From Neomelitea salexigens DSM 19753 (lineage in GTDB: Bacteria; Pseudomonadota; Gammaproteobacteria; Pseudomonadales; Spongiibacteraceae), in NCBI RefSeq assembly GCF_000422345.1, contig NZ_AULP01000005.1, forward strand, positions 186,001 through 250,000: a DNA stretch of 64,000 nt, in the 5' to 3' direction. Below are positions 47,792 through 61,011 of this stretch, one piece after another. Position 1 is the stretch's first letter; the number at the start of each line of letters is the position of its first letter. Under the pieces are notes generated by a model that saw nothing but the letters and a program-made list of their open reading frames with translations, had not been told where the DNA came from and ran no database searches. The translations under genes were made by a program, and so were the position numbers.

Positions 47792-50700
47792 TTTACCAAC
47801 TCCTCATGCACATCCTGCAGGCGACGCACCGTACGCTCAGCACCGAATACCAGCGCCTGGCAAATGGCTTCCGCCCCCGCCAGCGTTGTGGTGTAGCTCA
47901 CCTTATTCTGCAGAGCAGAGCGGCGAATCAGCGATGAATCGGCAATCGCCTGCTTACCTTCAGTGGTATTGATAATCAGATCAATATCGCCATTTTTGAC
48001 CATATCGACAATATGCGGACGCCCTTCCATCACCTTGTTCACGCGCTGGCAAGCCAAGCCCGCGTCGACCAGGACTTTGTGCGTTCCGCGAGTCGCGCAC
48101 AGTTCAAAGCCCAACTCCAGCAACTGCTTAGCCACAGACACCACACCCGCTTTATCGGGGTCACGCACCGAGATAAAGGCACGACCTTCGGTGGGGAAGA
48201 CCTCGCCAGCACCGCGAGCCGCCTTCGAGAAGGCCTCTGCGAAGCTCTCGCCCAAGCCCATAACCTCGCCCGTTGACTTCATTTCAGGCCCGAGAATCGG
48301 ATCGACACCGGGGAACTTATTGAAGGGGAAAACCGCCTCTTTCACCGAGTAGTAATCGGGCACACGCTCGGCGGTAAAGTTTTGCTCGGCAAGGCTGGTA
48401 CCCGCCATACAGCGCGCGGCCACCTTGGCCAAGGACAGGCCAATACACTTGGAGACAAAGGGCACGGTGCGCGACGCGCGCGGGTTGACCTCGATCACGT
48501 AGATCTCGCCGTCCTGCACTGCCAGCTGCACGTTCATCAGACCGACAACGCCAAGCTCCAGGGCCATGCGCTTGACCATTTCGCGCATTTTGTCCTGCGT
48601 TTCGGCATCGAGCGAATACGGCGGCAGCGAACACGCCGAGTCACCCGAGTGAACACCCGCCTGCTCGATGTGCTGCATAATTGCGCCAATCACCACCTGC
48701 TTGCCGTCTGACACGGCATCGAGATCGACCTCTACCGCCGCATTCAGGAAGTGGTCCAGCAGTACTGGCGACTCGTTGGACACCTTCACCGCTTCGCGCA
48801 TATAGCGCTCCAGCTCTTCCTCTTTGTAGACAATCTCCATGGCGCGACCACCCAATACATAAGATGGGCGCACAACCAATGGATAACCAATTTTCTGTGC
48901 AGCGGCCAATGCCGCCTCTTCAGAACGCACCGTGGTGTTGGGCGGCTGCTTGAGGTTCAGGCGCTCAATCATTTGCTGGAAGCGCTCACGGTCTTCAGCG
49001 CGGTCAATCGCCTCGGGACTGGTACCAATAATCGGCACGCCGGCAGCTTCGAGGTCGCGGGCCAGCTTGAGTGGGGTCTGCCCACCAAACTGCACGATCA
49101 CGCCCTTGGGCTTTTCTTTCGCCACAATCTCCAGCACATCTTCAAGCGTCACTGGCTCGAAATACAGGCGGTCGGAAATATCGTAGTCGGTAGAAACCGT
49201 CTCGGGGTTACAGTTCACCATAATGGTTTCGTAACCGTCTTCGCGCATGGCCAGTGCGGCGTGCACGCAGCAATAGTCAAATTCAATGCCCTGACCGATA
49301 CGGTTTGGCCCGCCACCGATAACCAGAATTTTCTCGCGTTCACTTGGCTGGGCTTCGCACTCTTCCTCGTAGGTTGAGTACATATACGCCGTAGACGTAG
49401 CAAACTCTGCCGCACAGGTATCCACCCGCTTGTACACCGGCAATACGCCCAGTGCGTGACGGCGGGCGCGCAACTGTCGCTCACTCACTGCCAGCAGTAC
49501 CGACAAACGCTGATCACTGAAACCTTTGCGCTTGAGGCGGCGCATAAGCGCTTCGTCAATATCCGACAGCGCCACCTTCTTCAGGGCGTTTTCAGACTTA
49601 ACAATGTCTTCAATCTGTACCAGGAACCAGGGGTCGATCCACGAATGCTCGTACACCTCTTCCACCGACATGCCCGCACGGAAGGCGTCAGCCACATACC
49701 AAATACGCTCGGGGCCGGGGTTGGTCAGTTCAGCAATCAACACATCGCGAGCGTCGTCGCGATCGACATCAATTTTGTGCTCGAAACCGGCAGAGCCTAC
49801 TTCCAGACCACGCAGTGCCTTTTGCACAGACTCCTGGAAGGTGCGACCAATCGCCATCACCTCTCCGACCGACTTCATCTGCGTATGCAGCTTGGTCTGT
49901 GCTTCGCCGAACTTTTCAAAGGTAAAGCGCGGAATCTTGGTCACGACATAGTCGATGCTCGGCTCAAATGACGCGGGCGTTGCGCCGCCGGTAATGTCGT
50001 TTTGCAGCTCATCGAGGGTATAACCCACCGCCAATTTGGCAGCGACCTTGGCAATTGGGAAGCCTGTGGCCTTAGAGGCCAATGCCGATGAACGAGACAC
50101 CCGCGGGTTCATCTCAATGACTACCAGACGGCCGTCTTTCGGGTTCATACCAAACTGGACGTTCGAACCGCCGGTTTCAACACCGATCTCACGCAAAACC
50201 GCGCAAGAGGCATTTCGCATGATTTGATATTCTTTATCGGTCAGTGTTTGCGCGGGGGCAACGGTAATCGAGTCACCGGTGTGCACACCCATCGGGTCGA
50301 AGTTTTCGATGGCACAAATGATGATGCAGTTGTCATTGCGATCACGCACCACCTCCATTTCAAACTCTTTCCAGCCGATCAGGCTCTCATCGATCAACAG
50401 CTCGTTGGTGGGTGACAAATCCAAGCCGCGGGTACAGATCTCCACGTACTCTTCTTTGTTGTAGGCAATACCACCGCCGCTGCCGCCCATTGTGAACGAC
50501 GGACGAATGATCGCCGGAAAACCGATGGAGTCGAGCACCTGCAGCGCCTCTTCCATGCTGTGCGCAATCGCAGAGCGCGGCGTTTCCAGGCCGATACGCT
50601 TCATCGCTTGATCGAACAACTGGCGATCTTCGGCCATGTCGATGGCTTCTTTCTTGGCGCCGATCATCTCTACGCCGTATTTCTCCAGCACACCTTCGCG

Positions 50701-51009
50701 ATCAAGATCCAGCGCACAGTTCAACGCTGTCTGCCCACCCATTGTTGGCAGCAGTACATCGGGGCGCTCTTTCTCGATGATTTTTTCAACCGTCTGCCAG
50801 GCAATCGGCTCAATATAGGTGGCATCAGCCATTGCCGGATCGGTCATGATGGTAGCCGGGTTGGAGTTCACCAGAATAACGCGGTAACCCTCTTCGCGCA
50901 GCGCCTTACAGGCTTGCGCACCGGAGTAGTCAAACTCACAGGCCTGGCCGATGACAATCGGGCCGGCACCCAGGATCAAAATGGATTCTATGTCGGTTCT
51001 TTTGGGCAT
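47788..51009 (-). CDS. carB: Carbamoyl-phosphate synthase large subunit
   Basis: Makes carbamoyl phosphate from bicarbonate, ATP and ammonia channelled from CarA, feeding arginine and pyrimidine synthesis. 1073 residues: two homologous ATP-grasp halves (about 1-400 and 555-935; GSGGGIAYN and GGRAMEIVY loops), an oligomerisation region between, and a C-terminal MGS-like allosteric domain (about 940-1073) ending the protein. Greek-key starts [17 protein letters not shown] and [16 protein letters not shown] are both intact. By strand order greA lies downstream of it and overlaps by 4 bp; carA is 72 bp upstream. Confidence 0.98.
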   Translation of the reverse strand: MPKRTDIESILILGAGPIVIGQACEFDYSGAQACKALREEGYRVILVNSNPATIMTDPAMADATYIEPIAWQTVEKIIEKERPDVLLPTMGGQTALNCALDLDREGVLEKYGVEMIGAKKEAIDMAEDRQLFDQAMKRIGLETPRSAIAHSMEEALQVLDSIGFPAIIRPSFTMGGSGGGIAYNKEEYVEICTRGLDLSPTNELLIDESLIGWKEFEMEVVRDRNDNCIIICAIENFDPMGVHTGDSITVAPAQTLTDKEYQIMRNASCAVLREIGVETGGSNVQFGMNPKDGRLVVIEMNPRVSRSSALASKATGFPIAKVAAKLAVGYTLDELQNDITGGATPASFEPSIDYVVTKIPRFTFEKFGEAQTKLHTQMKSVGEVMAIGRTFQESVQKALRGLEVGSAGFEHKIDVDRDDARDVLIAELTNPGPERIWYVADAFRAGMSVEEVYEHSWIDPWFLVQIEDIVKSENALKKVALSDIDEALMRRLKRKGFSDQRLSVLLAVSERQLRARRHALGVLPVYKRVDTCAAEFATSTAYMYSTYEEECEAQPSEREKILVIGGGPNRIGQGIEFDYCCVHAALAMREDGYETIMVNCNPETVSTDYDISDRLYFEPVTLEDVLEIVAKEKPKGVIVQFGGQTPLKLARDLEAAGVPIIGTSPEAIDRAEDRERFQQMIERLNLKQPPNTTVRSEEAALAAAQKIGYPLVVRPSYVLGGRAMEIVYKEEELERYMREAVKVSNESPVLLDHFLNAAVEVDLDAVSDGKQVVIGAIMQHIEQAGVHSGDSACSLPPYSLDAETQDKMREMVKRMALELGVVGLMNVQLAVQDGEIYVIEVNPRASRTVPFVSKCIGLSLAKVAARCMAGTSLAEQNFTAERVPDYYSVKEAVFPFNKFPGVDPILGPEMKSTGEVMGLGESFAEAFSKAARGAGEVFPTEGRAFISVRDPDKAGVVSVAKQLLELGFELCATRGTHKVLVDAGLACQRVNKVMEGRPHIVDMVKNGDIDLIINTTEGKQAIADSSLIRRSALQNKVSYTTTLAGAEAICQALVFGAERTVRRLQDVHEELVK

Positions 51010-51081
51010 GTTGTCTCCGCTTTACGCTCAGCGAGAGCGGCTTCTGCCGCCCCCGGTTGCGCAGGACGCAATCCGATAGTC

Positions 51082-52230
51082 TCAACCGGCCTTCTTGGCC
51101 TGGATTAACTCAATAAAGTGGTCAAACAAGGGCGCAATATCATGCGGCCCCGGGCTAGCTTCCGGGTGCCCCTGGAAGCCAAACGCAGGTTTGTCATTGC
51201 GCTCAACCCCCTGCAAGGAGCCATCAAACAGCGACTTGTGGGTCACCGTCATGGTCGCCGGCAAGCTGTCTTCATCCACGGCAAAGCCGTGGTTCTGACT
51301 GGTGATATGTACCACCTTGGTATTCAAGTCCTGAACCGGATGGTTGGCGCCGTGGTGGCCAAACTTCATCTTCATGGTCTTAGCACCTGATGCCAACGAT
51401 AGCAGCTGATGCCCCAGGCAGATGCCAAAGACTGGCAAGTCGGCGTCGAGAATGTCTTTGATCGCGGCGATAGCGTAGTCGCAGGGCTCTGGATCGCCCG
51501 GGCCATTGGACAGGAAGACCCCATCGGGATTCATCGCCAGCACGTCGGCCGCTGGCGTGGTTGCAGGCACCACGGTGAGGCGACAGCCGCGATCGGCCAG
51601 CATGCGCAAAATATTGCGCTTTACGCCGAAGTCATAGGCGACAACATGGTGAGGCAAGTCGTCATCGCTAAGAACTTTATGACCTTCGCCCAGCTGCCAT
51701 GTGCTTTCGCGCCACTCGTAGCGCTCGGCAGTGGTCACTTCTTTCGCCAGATCCATGCCTTTCAGGCCTGCAAAGCCCTTTGCCAATTCCAGTGCTTTGG
51801 CTTCATCTTCCGCGCCGAGATCATCACCGGCCAGCAGACAGCCACCCTGAGCACCCTTGTCGCGCAAAATACGCGTCAGGCGTCGGGTATCGATCTCGGC
51901 AATGCCGACTATATTGCGCGCACGCAAGTAGTCAGACAGGCTTTGCTCGCTGCGAAAGCTGCTCGCCAACATGGGCAAATCGCGAATAACCAAGCCCGCG
52001 GACCAAATTTCCGCAGCTTCTTCGTCTTCTGAATTAACGCCGGTATTGCCGATATGGGGATAGGTCAGCGTCACGATCTGACGCGCGTAGGAGGGATCGG
52101 TGAGAATCTCCTGATAACCCGTCATGGCGGTATTGAACACCACCTCCCCAACCGAGTGCCCGTGCGCACCGATTGCAACACCCCGAAAAATACTGCCGTC
52201 TTCTAGGGCGAGTATGGCTGTAACCGTCAA
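51082..52230 (-). CDS. carA: Carbamoyl-phosphate synthase small (glutaminase) subunit
   Basis: Class I glutamine amidotransferase that supplies ammonia to CarB. 382 residues: N-terminal CarA domain, then the GATase with nucleophile elbow [10 protein letters not shown] and catalytic His/Glu in [13 protein letters not shown] (as [14 protein letters not shown]). The start is TTG at 52228-52230 with a strong AGGAGG five bases upstream and the usual [13 protein letters not shown]-terminus. The gap before it holds a strong terminator hairpin; in P. aeruginosa carAB is controlled by attenuation and ArgR, not shown here. Confidence 0.97.
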   Translation of the reverse strand: MTVTAILALEDGSIFRGVAIGAHGHSVGEVVFNTAMTGYQEILTDPSYARQIVTLTYPHIGNTGVNSEDEEAAEIWSAGLVIRDLPMLASSFRSEQSLSDYLRARNIVGIAEIDTRRLTRILRDKGAQGGCLLAGDDLGAEDEAKALELAKGFAGLKGMDLAKEVTTAERYEWRESTWQLGEGHKVLSDDDLPHHVVAYDFGVKRNILRMLADRGCRLTVVPATTPAADVLAMNPDGVFLSNGPGDPEPCDYAIAAIKDILDADLPVFGICLGHQLLSLASGAKTMKMKFGHHGANHPVQDLNTKVVHITSQNHGFAVDEDSLPATMTVTHKSLFDGSLQGVERNDKPAFGFQGHPEASPGPHDIAPLFDHFIELIQAKKAG

Positions 52231-52321
52231 GATAACCTCCTGGATCAGACTTGCGGCCGAGAGTCACCGCCGACAGCCGTCGGAACGATAACCAGGGAAC
52301 CACAGAGGAAAATACGCGTGC

Positions 52322-52360
52322 AAAAAAGCGAGATGCGGTGAATCCCCATCTCGCTTTTTT
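52322..52360 (-). terminator. Strong symmetrical terminator between the thioesterase gene and carA
   Basis: AAAAAAGCGAGATG (52322-52335) and CATCTCGCTTTTTT (52347-52360), a 14-bp perfect stem with an 11-base loop and T-runs on both strands. It is 104 bp past the thioesterase stop and 92 bp before the carA start, so it either ends the upstream unit or lies in the carA leader. Confidence 0.85.
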
Positions 52361-52463
52361 ACGGGGTCTCGGGTGATTAAACCCGGCGCCCAAATCTGAA
52401 ACGAAATTTTACGCGAAGTTGGCCGCAGAATCCACCGCGACCGACACGCTCACGGTGTAACTA

Positions 52464-52892
52464 TTACCCTTTGAGAGCCGCAGCCATCTCCGCTGGCGCG
52501 TCGACAGCGCGCCCCAGCTCGGGAGAAACCACCAGATGTGCAGTTTTCGCCACCGCCACCGCGCGGCCGGAGCTCACATCGCTGACCCGGTAGGCGATAT
52601 CAAAACCGCAGCGATGAAAGTCGCTGGCAGCAACATCAAAGCGCAACACCTCACCGTAATGCGCCTCGCTTAAATAGCGCACCGCCATATCGCCATTAAC
52701 CATCGCTAGGCCATCTTCACGACCACCCTCGCGAACACCGCGACTTGCCAGGAAGCGCCCGCGCGCCTCGTTGAGCAAACTCACCAAGGCATCGTTACCC
52801 AAGTGATTGCCAGCGTTAATGTGGCTGCGCAACAAAGCAATATCGGTGCTGAACGGGAAGACCTCGGGCACCGCAAACTCTAGCTTTGCCAT
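52464..52892 (-). CDS. Hotdog-fold acyl-CoA thioesterase (YbgC/4HBT-like)
   Basis: 142 residues. One 4HBT-type hotdog domain: the region HINAGNHLGNDALVSLLNEA stands where YbgC-type enzymes have D-x-x-x-H and the long helix, here with Asn/His in place of the usual Asp, and HYGEVLRFDV and GFDIAYRVSD form the central strands. Substrate unknown. 4 bp after dapB on the same strand, so co-transcribed with yihY-dapB. Not present at this place in P. aeruginosa as I recall it. Confidence 0.75.
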   Translation of the reverse strand: MAKLEFAVPEVFPFSTDIALLRSHINAGNHLGNDALVSLLNEARGRFLASRGVREGGREDGLAMVNGDMAVRYLSEAHYGEVLRFDVAASDFHRCGFDIAYRVSDVSSGRAVAVAKTAHLVVSPELGRAVDAPAEMAAALKG

Positions 52893-52896
52893 CGAT

Positions 52897-55085
<2,189 letters not shown>

Positions 55086-55172
55086 AGTGTGTCGTCCAAC
55101 CCGGATACCAGGGTCTCAGGATGGAGAAAAATGCGAGGCAAGTCGAGGGGAGGCCACCCTCCCCTCAACTAT

Positions 55173-56303
55173 TTACAGCTTCATGTCGTCAAAGAAGTCT
55201 TTAACGCCGTCAAACCAGCTTTTCTTGCGCGGCGACTGCTTGTCATCGCCATCCAGTGTCGACTGGAACTCTTGCAGCAGCTCCTTTTGGCGCTTGCTGA
55301 GCGACACCGGCGTCTCTACAACCACCTTGCAGATCAAGTCACCGGTGCTGCCACCACGAACCGGCGTAATACCCTTGCCGCGTAAGCGGAAAGACTTACC
55401 CGTTTGCGTCTCGGCGGGAATCTTCAGTTTCACACGGCCATCGAGGGTAGGCACGTCCAACTCGCCACCGAGCGCCGCGTCGGCAAAACCAATCGGCACT
55501 TCGCAATGAAGGTGCTTGCCGTCGCGCTTGAAAATAGGGTGCGGGCGCACCGACATTTGCACATACAAATCGCCAGCGGGGCCGCCATCGGGGCTGGCCT
55601 CACCCTCGCCACTCAGGCGAATGCGGTCGCCCGTATCAACACCCGGCGGCACTTTCACCGACAGCGTCTTGGTTTCCTCTACCCGGCCCTGGCCATGACA
55701 GTCATTACACGGGTCGGAAATAATCGTCCCGCTACCCCGGCAATTGGGGCAGGTTTGCTGCACAGCGAAGAAGCCCTGCTGCATACGCACCTGACCCACG
55801 CCATTACAGGTTCCGCAGGTGAGTGGCGTCGAGCCTTTCTTGGCGCCACTGCCATCACAGGTTTTGCACGACACCAGGGTCGGAATACGGATTTTCGCCG
55901 TTGTTCCGCGCACCGCTTGCTCCAAATCGATCTCAAGCGTGTAGCGCAGATCCGCGCCGCGCTGCGGGCCACGCTGACGCCCTCCGCCACCGCCGCCAAA
56001 GATATCGCCAAATACATCGCCAAAGATGTCGCTGAAGCCAGCGCCACCTGCGCCGCCACCGAAACCTCCGGCACCGCCACCTACCGCGTCGTGACCAAAG
56101 CGGTCATAAGCTGAGCGCTTCTCAGAATCCGACAGCACCTCATAGGCCTCTGTCGCCTCTTTGAAAATATCTTCCGCCTTGGGGTCATCCGGGTTGCGGT
56201 CCGGGTGATTCTTCATGGCGATACGGCGATAGGCTTTTTTAATTTCCTTCTCGTCCGAATCTCGGGACACGCCCAGTATTTCGTAGTAATCGCGTTTTGA
56301 CAT
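55173..56303 (-). CDS. dnaJ: Chaperone DnaJ (Hsp40)
   Basis: Delivers substrates to DnaK and stimulates its ATPase. 376 residues: J domain (1-70) with HPD in [10 protein letters not shown], a Gly/Phe region (about 75-110), four CxxCxGxG zinc repeats (about 145-205, from CKTCDGSG to CNDCHGQG), and two substrate-binding beta domains ending in a C-terminal dimerisation tail. ATG 56301-56303. Follows dnaK after an unusually long, hairpin-rich 173-bp gap. Confidence 0.98.
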   Translation of the reverse strand: MSKRDYYEILGVSRDSDEKEIKKAYRRIAMKNHPDRNPDDPKAEDIFKEATEAYEVLSDSEKRSAYDRFGHDAVGGGAGGFGGGAGGAGFSDIFGDVFGDIFGGGGGGRQRGPQRGADLRYTLEIDLEQAVRGTTAKIRIPTLVSCKTCDGSGAKKGSTPLTCGTCNGVGQVRMQQGFFAVQQTCPNCRGSGTIISDPCNDCHGQGRVEETKTLSVKVPPGVDTGDRIRLSGEGEASPDGGPAGDLYVQMSVRPHPIFKRDGKHLHCEVPIGFADAALGGELDVPTLDGRVKLKIPAETQTGKSFRLRGKGITPVRGGSTGDLICKVVVETPVSLSKRQKELLQEFQSTLDGDDKQSPRKKSWFDGVKDFFDDMKL

Positions 56304-56379
56304 CGTCTCGCTTCACGCTGTGTTGGGCGCAGACAAACCCCGCAAGCCCAGTAAAAATTCAATCTCTCATCACACGCGA

Positions 56380-56469
56380 AACGGGAGCGGGCCAAACGCC
56401 CTGTAAAACCCTAAGGTTTTAGCGCCTCCCTTCTCCCGTTCACGCCAGCAACGCGGGGCAGAGCCCCGC
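56380..56469. other. Hairpin-rich dnaK-dnaJ intergenic region
   Basis: Three inverted repeats: GCGGGGC/GCCCCGC (56453-56469, 3-base loop), AAAACC/GGTTTT (56405-56420) and AACGGGAG/CTCCCGTT (56380-56387 with 56433-56440) enclosing the second. None has a clear T-tract downstream on the minus strand. Likely an mRNA processing or attenuation element that lowers dnaJ relative to dnaK. Confidence 0.5.
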
Positions 56470-56476
56470 CCACTGC

Positions 56477-58402
56477 TTACTTCTTGTCGTCGTCTTTGAC
56501 TTCTTCAAACTCCGCATCGACAACGTCGTCGCCGGCCGCTGAGGCTTCAGGCTGCTCACCGCCCGCCGCTTCCGCTTCTGCCGCTTGCTCGGCGTACATT
56601 TTTTGCGCCAGGCCTGCAGAGGCTTCGCTGAGCTCTTTGGCAGCCGCTTCGATAGCCTCGACATCGTCGCCTTTAACAGCCTCGTCAACTTTCACCAGCG
56701 CTGCTTCAATGGCTGACTTCTCTTCGTCACTCGCTTTGTCGCCAGCTTCTTCCAGCGTTTTGCGAGTCGCGTTAGCCAGACCTTCGGCGTTGTTGCGCGC
56801 AGTGACCAGCGCCTCAAACTTCTTATCAGCTTCGGCATTCGCCTCGGCATCGCGCACCATTTGCTCGATCTCGTCCTCGTTCAAGCCGCTGGAAGCAGTG
56901 ATGCGAATAGATTGCTCCTTACCAGTTGCCTTGTCTTTGGCCGATACATGCAAAATACCATTGGCATCGATGTCGAAGGTCACTTCGATCTGCGGCAGGC
57001 CGCGCGGTGCCGGCGGAATGTCTGCAAGGTCGAAGCGGCCGAGTGACTTGTTCGCCGACGCCTGCTTACGCTCACCCTGAACCACGTGAATGGTTACGGC
57101 AGTCTGGTTGTCTTCAGCGGTAGAGAACACCTGCGACTTCTTCGTAGGGATAGTCGTGTTCTTCTCGATCAGCGGTGTTGCCACACCACCCATGGTTTCA
57201 ATACCCAGGCTCAGCGGGGTGACGTCGAGCAGCAATACGTCTTTTACATCACCCGACAGTACCGCACCTTGCAGGGCAGCACCCATCGCAACGGCCTCAT
57301 CTGGGTTCACGTCGCGGCGCGGCTCTTTGCCGAAGAATTCAGTCACCTTAGACTGCACCAGCGGCATACGCGTCTGACCGCCAACCAGAATCACCTCGTC
57401 AACTTCAGAGGCAGACAAACCTGCATCTTGCAGCGCCGTTTTCATTGGCTCCAGCGAACGCTTCACCAAATCCTCAACCAGCGACTCCAACTTGGCACGG
57501 CTCAATTTAACAACCAAGTGCTTAGGACCGGTGGCATCTGCCGTGATGTAAGGCAGGTTAACCTCGGTTTGCTGACTGGAAGACAATTCGATCTTCGCTT
57601 TTTCAGCCGCTTCTTTCAGGCGTTGAACCGCCAGCGAGTCACCTTTCAGGTCAATACCGTTTTCTTTCTTGAACTCTTCCGCCAGGTAATCAATCAGGCG
57701 CAGGTCAAAATCTTCACCACCCAGGAAGGTGTCACCGTTGGTCGCCAGTACTTCAAATTGGTGCTCGCCATCCACCTCGGCAATTTCGATGATCGAAATA
57801 TCGAAGGTACCACCACCCAGGTCGTACACGGCTACGGTGCGATCGCCCTTGGCCTTGTCCATACCATAGGCCAGCGCAGCCGCCGTCGGCTCGTTGATAA
57901 TCCGCTTCACTTCCAGACCAGCGATACGGCCGGCGTCTTTAGTCGCCTGACGCTGAGAATCGTTGAAGTAAGCAGGAACCGTGATAACCGCCTCGGTGAC
58001 TTTTTCACCCAGGTAGTCTTCAGCGGTTTTCTTCATTTTCTTCAGTACTTCCGCAGAGATCTGCGGGGGTGCCAGCTTTTCACCCTTTACTTCAACCCAG
58101 GCATCGCCGTTGTCGGCTTTGCTGATGGTGTAAGGCACCATCTTGATGTCTTTTTGAACAACATCGTCCTCAAAACGGCGACCGATCAGGCGCTTAACCG
58201 CATACAGGGTGTTGTCCGGGTTCGTCACCGCCTGACGTTTGGCGCTCTGACCAACCAGAATTTCATTGTCGTCAGTGTAAGCAACAATAGAAGGCGTGGT
58301 GCGACCACCCTCGGCATTCTCAATAACCTTTACCTTGTCGCCATCCATTACCGCCACACAGGAGTTGGTGGTGCCAAGGTCGATACCAATAATTTTACCC
58401 AT
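56477..58402 (-). CDS. dnaK: Molecular chaperone DnaK (Hsp70)
   Basis: ATP-driven chaperone. 641 residues from ATG 58400-58402 (GGAGAAAAG upstream), giving the standard [18 protein letters not shown] start. Nucleotide-binding domain with [14 protein letters not shown] and VGGQTRMP; the conserved linker [19 protein letters not shown] leads into the peptide-binding domain, with a helical lid and a C-terminal tail ending EEVKDDDKK, close to the EEVKDKK consensus. Middle gene of grpE-dnaK-dnaJ. Confidence 0.98.
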   Translation of the reverse strand: MGKIIGIDLGTTNSCVAVMDGDKVKVIENAEGGRTTPSIVAYTDDNEILVGQSAKRQAVTNPDNTLYAVKRLIGRRFEDDVVQKDIKMVPYTISKADNGDAWVEVKGEKLAPPQISAEVLKKMKKTAEDYLGEKVTEAVITVPAYFNDSQRQATKDAGRIAGLEVKRIINEPTAAALAYGMDKAKGDRTVAVYDLGGGTFDISIIEIAEVDGEHQFEVLATNGDTFLGGEDFDLRLIDYLAEEFKKENGIDLKGDSLAVQRLKEAAEKAKIELSSSQQTEVNLPYITADATGPKHLVVKLSRAKLESLVEDLVKRSLEPMKTALQDAGLSASEVDEVILVGGQTRMPLVQSKVTEFFGKEPRRDVNPDEAVAMGAALQGAVLSGDVKDVLLLDVTPLSLGIETMGGVATPLIEKNTTIPTKKSQVFSTAEDNQTAVTIHVVQGERKQASANKSLGRFDLADIPPAPRGLPQIEVTFDIDANGILHVSAKDKATGKEQSIRITASSGLNEDEIEQMVRDAEANAEADKKFEALVTARNNAEGLANATRKTLEEAGDKASDEEKSAIEAALVKVDEAVKGDDVEAIEAAAKELSEASAGLAQKMYAEQAAEAEAAGGEQPEASAAGDDVVDAEFEEVKDDDKK

Positions 58403-58472
58403 AACTTTTCTCCGCATTCGCTGTTTACTGCGCGAGGCACCCAGGCCCCGTTAAACTCTGTTCTTGCTGTAG

Positions 58473-58500
58473 ATATTGGTCCGTTTTTCTCAATTTCAAG
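58473..58500 (-). promoter_or_regulatory. Possible second sigma32 promoter upstream of dnaK
   Basis: Minus strand CTTGAAA (58500-58494), 14-base spacer, CCAATAT (58479-58473). The -35 is perfect but the -10 departs from CCCCAT. About 70 bases before the dnaK start, within the grpE-dnaK gap. Confidence 0.4.
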
Positions 58501-58536
58501 CCGGTCATCAATATCTCAGTTGTGAATATTTGGCAG

Positions 58537-59106
58537 TTACTCCGCCTTCGCGACCACAACCATCGCCGCGCGCAGCAGGCGCCCGTTCAGGGTGTAGCCC
58601 TTTTGCATCACATCAATCACCGAGTTCGGCTCCGCACTCGGGTTAGGCACCATCGCCATCGCCTCGTGGAATTCCGGGTCAAATGGCTGACCGGTTGGAT
58701 CGATCTGTTCAACATTGTGGCGCGCCAGCGCATCCAGCAATGATTTGCGCGTCAACTCCACGCCCTCAAGAATCGGCTTCAGCGCCTCGTCTTCGGTATC
58801 GGCAGCCGCAAGCGCGCGATCCAGGTTGTCCGCCACGCTCAACATATCCCCGGCGAACTTCTCCAGCGCAAACTTGCGCGCGTTCTCGGCGTCTTTCTCA
58901 GCGCGGCGACGCACATTCTGCGCCTCTGCTACAGCGCGCAACGCCTGCTCTTTGGCATTGGCCGCCTCTTCACGCGCTGCGTCCAGCTGCGCCTGAAGAT
59001 CATCTCCCGCATCGGCGCCCTGCTCTTCAGCAACCTGCTCAACCGATTCTGCCTGCTCCGCTGCCTGCTCTTCAGCCGCGGCTGTCTTATCTTGTTCCTC
59101 TGCCAC
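58537..59106 (-). CDS. grpE: Nucleotide exchange factor GrpE
   Basis: Releases ADP from DnaK. 189 residues from GTG 59104-59106, which has GGAGG (59115-59119) eight bases upstream and gives an AEEQDK start; an ATG at 59122-59124 would overlap that ribosome site. A low-complexity Ala/Glu/Gln head (about 1-40), the long dimer helix (about 45-110) and the beta domain with [21 protein letters not shown] and [15 protein letters not shown]. First gene of the heat-shock operon behind the sigma32 promoter. Confidence 0.95.
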   Translation of the reverse strand: MAEEQDKTAAAEEQAAEQAESVEQVAEEQGADAGDDLQAQLDAAREEAANAKEQALRAVAEAQNVRRRAEKDAENARKFALEKFAGDMLSVADNLDRALAAADTEDEALKPILEGVELTRKSLLDALARHNVEQIDPTGQPFDPEFHEAMAMVPNPSAEPNSVIDVMQKGYTLNGRLLRAAMVVVAKAE

Positions 59107-59184
59107 CTTAGCAGCCTCCTTCATTTCGCCGGACGGCCCAGCCGCCCAATAACTTCCGCACCCCGAGGGTGAGCTTCCCCGTGT

Positions 59185-59210
59185 ATGGGGGCTCTGCCAG
59201 GTTTTTCAAG
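59185..59210 (-). promoter_or_regulatory. Consensus sigma32 heat-shock promoter of grpE-dnaK-dnaJ
   Basis: Minus strand CTTGAAA (59210-59204), 13-base spacer, CCCCAT (59190-59185): an exact match to the sigma32 consensus. Start expected near 59177, giving a leader of about 70 bases before grpE. Confidence 0.9.
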
Positions 59211-59248
59211 GCCGCCAGTATTTTTAATTCCCGGAACGCAACCAGGGC

Positions 59249-59287
59249 TTGAGCGGGCACAGCCAACTACTGTATAAATAACCATAC
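59249..59287 (+). promoter_or_regulatory. recN promoter with overlapping LexA-like box
   Basis: TTGAGC (59249-59254), 18-base spacer, TATAAA (59273-59278), 33 bases before recN. The stretch TACTGTATAAATAACC from 59268 matches 14 of 20 positions of the LexA consensus, with a good left half (CTGTATA) and a poor right half. recN is a standard SOS gene, which supports the reading. Confidence 0.5.
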
Positions 59288-59310
59288 ATCTTCATTTTGG
59301 AGCCGCCACC

Positions 59311-60978
59311 ATGCTGGTTCATTTAAGCGTCAGCAATTTCGCCATCACCCAAGCCCTGGAAATCGAGTTACAGCCGGGAATGACGGTATTAACAGGCGAG
59401 ACCGGCGCCGGTAAATCGATCATGCTCGACGCACTCGGCCTGACACTGGGCGACCGCGCAGACAGCGGCGTTGTGCGGGCGGGCGCCGAACGCGCCGACA
59501 TCCACGCCGAATTCGATATCAGCGATATTCCCCTGGCCCGCCAATGGCTGCAGGAGCGAGAGCTGCTAGCGGGCAACGAATGCCGGCTGCGACGAGTAAT
59601 CACCAAAGAGGGACGGTCGCGCGCTTATATCAACGGCCAGCCCGCCACCGTGAACGACACCAAAGAGCTCGGCGGTTTGCTCATTGACATTCACAGCCAG
59701 CACGCCCATCAGTCCCTGCTTAAAAAGCCCTATCAGCGACAGCTGCTCGACGCTTTCGCCGGCGCCAGCGAACTGTGCAGCTCACTCGGGGAAGACTGCC
59801 TGCGCTATCAGCGCATCAGCAAACGCCTCAACGAACTCGAAAGCCACCTCGATGAGCAAAACGCCCAGGAACAGCTTTTGCGCTACCAACTCGACGAACT
59901 AGAGCGCCTCGATATTCAGCCTGGCGAAGTTGAAGAGCTGGAGATCCAACAAAAGCAGCTCGCCAATGCCGAGCAAATTCTGGCCGCCAACCACCACAGC
60001 CTGGCCCTGTGCCGCGAAGGCGAAGTCAACGCGATGGGTATTTTGCATCAAGCGCTCTCGTCACTGAGCGGCTGTCAGCACGGCCACCCAGCACAAGAAG
60101 CCGCCATCAGCCTGATTGAAAGCGCGCGCATTCAGATCGAAGAGGCCGCCAGCGAACTGCAGCGCGTCACCGACGAAACCGAACTGGACCCCCAGCGCCT
60201 GCAAGACGTTGAACAACGGCTCGACGCCATCTACCAAACCGCGCGCAAACACAAGATTCAACCCGAAGAACTTCCCGAGCTGCAACAATCGCTGCAACAC
60301 CAGCTCGAGCAGCTCGACGCAACCGATGAAAAGCTCGATGCCATGCGCCAGGAGCAACAGCAGGCGCTCAGCAACTACCAGAGCAAAGCCAAGAAGCTGA
60401 GCAAGCTGCGCAGCGCCGCCGCGTTAAAAATGAAAAAACGCATTGAGGGCAAACTGGGCGAACTGGCAATGAAACACTGCCAAGTGGAGTTTGCCATTAT
60501 CCCTCTCGCTGAAGATGAGCCGCACAGCCACGGCGCTGAAGACATCGAAATTCGCATCCGCAGCAACCCCAACGCCGCGATGGGCCCGCTGCATAAAATT
60601 GCCTCGGGCGGTGAGTTGTCGCGTATCAGCCTGGCCATACAAGTCGTCACTGCCCAGGTTGCCGCCGTCCCGACAATCGTCTTCGACGAGGTCGATGTGG
60701 GCATTGGCGGGGCGACCGCAGAAATTGTCGGCCAGCTACTCAACGACCTGGGCAAACGCAGCCAAGTGCTGTGCGTTACCCACCAGGCACAGGTAGCCAG
60801 CCAGGGAGACCACCATATTCGCGTTAAGAAAACCGGCAACAAGACGGCCTTGCGAACCGAGCTGGAGCCGCTGGCAGAAGATCAAAAAATCGAGGAAATT
60901 GCCCGAATGCTGGGCGGGATAGCGATAACCGAGAATACCTTGGCACACGCCAGAGAAATGCTCGGCATACGCCACTGA
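59311..60978 (+). CDS. recN: DNA repair protein RecN
   Basis: SMC-like ATPase of double-strand-break repair, induced by the SOS response in relatives. 555 residues: Walker A GETGAGKSIMLDAL near residue 30, long coiled coils (about 160-370) broken near the middle, ABC signature SGGELSRISLA (about 430) and Walker B IVFDEVDVGIGG, then CVTHQAQVAS. ATG 59311 with GGAG upstream. Back to back with grpE; converges on fur. Confidence 0.97.
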   Translation: MLVHLSVSNFAITQALEIELQPGMTVLTGETGAGKSIMLDALGLTLGDRADSGVVRAGAERADIHAEFDISDIPLARQWLQERELLAGNECRLRRVITKEGRSRAYINGQPATVNDTKELGGLLIDIHSQHAHQSLLKKPYQRQLLDAFAGASELCSSLGEDCLRYQRISKRLNELESHLDEQNAQEQLLRYQLDELERLDIQPGEVEELEIQQKQLANAEQILAANHHSLALCREGEVNAMGILHQALSSLSGCQHGHPAQEAAISLIESARIQIEEAASELQRVTDETELDPQRLQDVEQRLDAIYQTARKHKIQPEELPELQQSLQHQLEQLDATDEKLDAMRQEQQQALSNYQSKAKKLSKLRSAAALKMKKRIEGKLGELAMKHCQVEFAIIPLAEDEPHSHGAEDIEIRIRSNPNAAMGPLHKIASGGELSRISLAIQVVTAQVAAVPTIVFDEVDVGIGGATAEIVGQLLNDLGKRSQVLCVTHQAQVASQGDHHIRVKKTGNKTALRTELEPLAEDQKIEEIARMLGGIAITENTLAHAREMLGIRH

Positions 60979-60980
60979 AC

Positions 60981-61001
60981 GCGGGCGGCAGCGCCGCCCG
61001 C
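60981..61001. other. GC-only hairpin at the recN/fur convergent junction
   Basis: GCGGGCGGC (60981-60989), loop AGC, GCCGCCCGC (60993-61001): a perfect 9-bp stem in the 33-bp gap between recN and fur stops. No T-run follows, so if it ends transcription it does so without the canonical U-tract. Confidence 0.6.
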
Positions 61002-61011
61002 AAGATAAGCG

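Noticed and set aside
57086-58525. A 479-codon open frame antisense to dnaK.
   Set aside because: Exact shadow of dnaK, with no SD or domain; long antisense frames are common opposite GC-rich genes such as dnaK.
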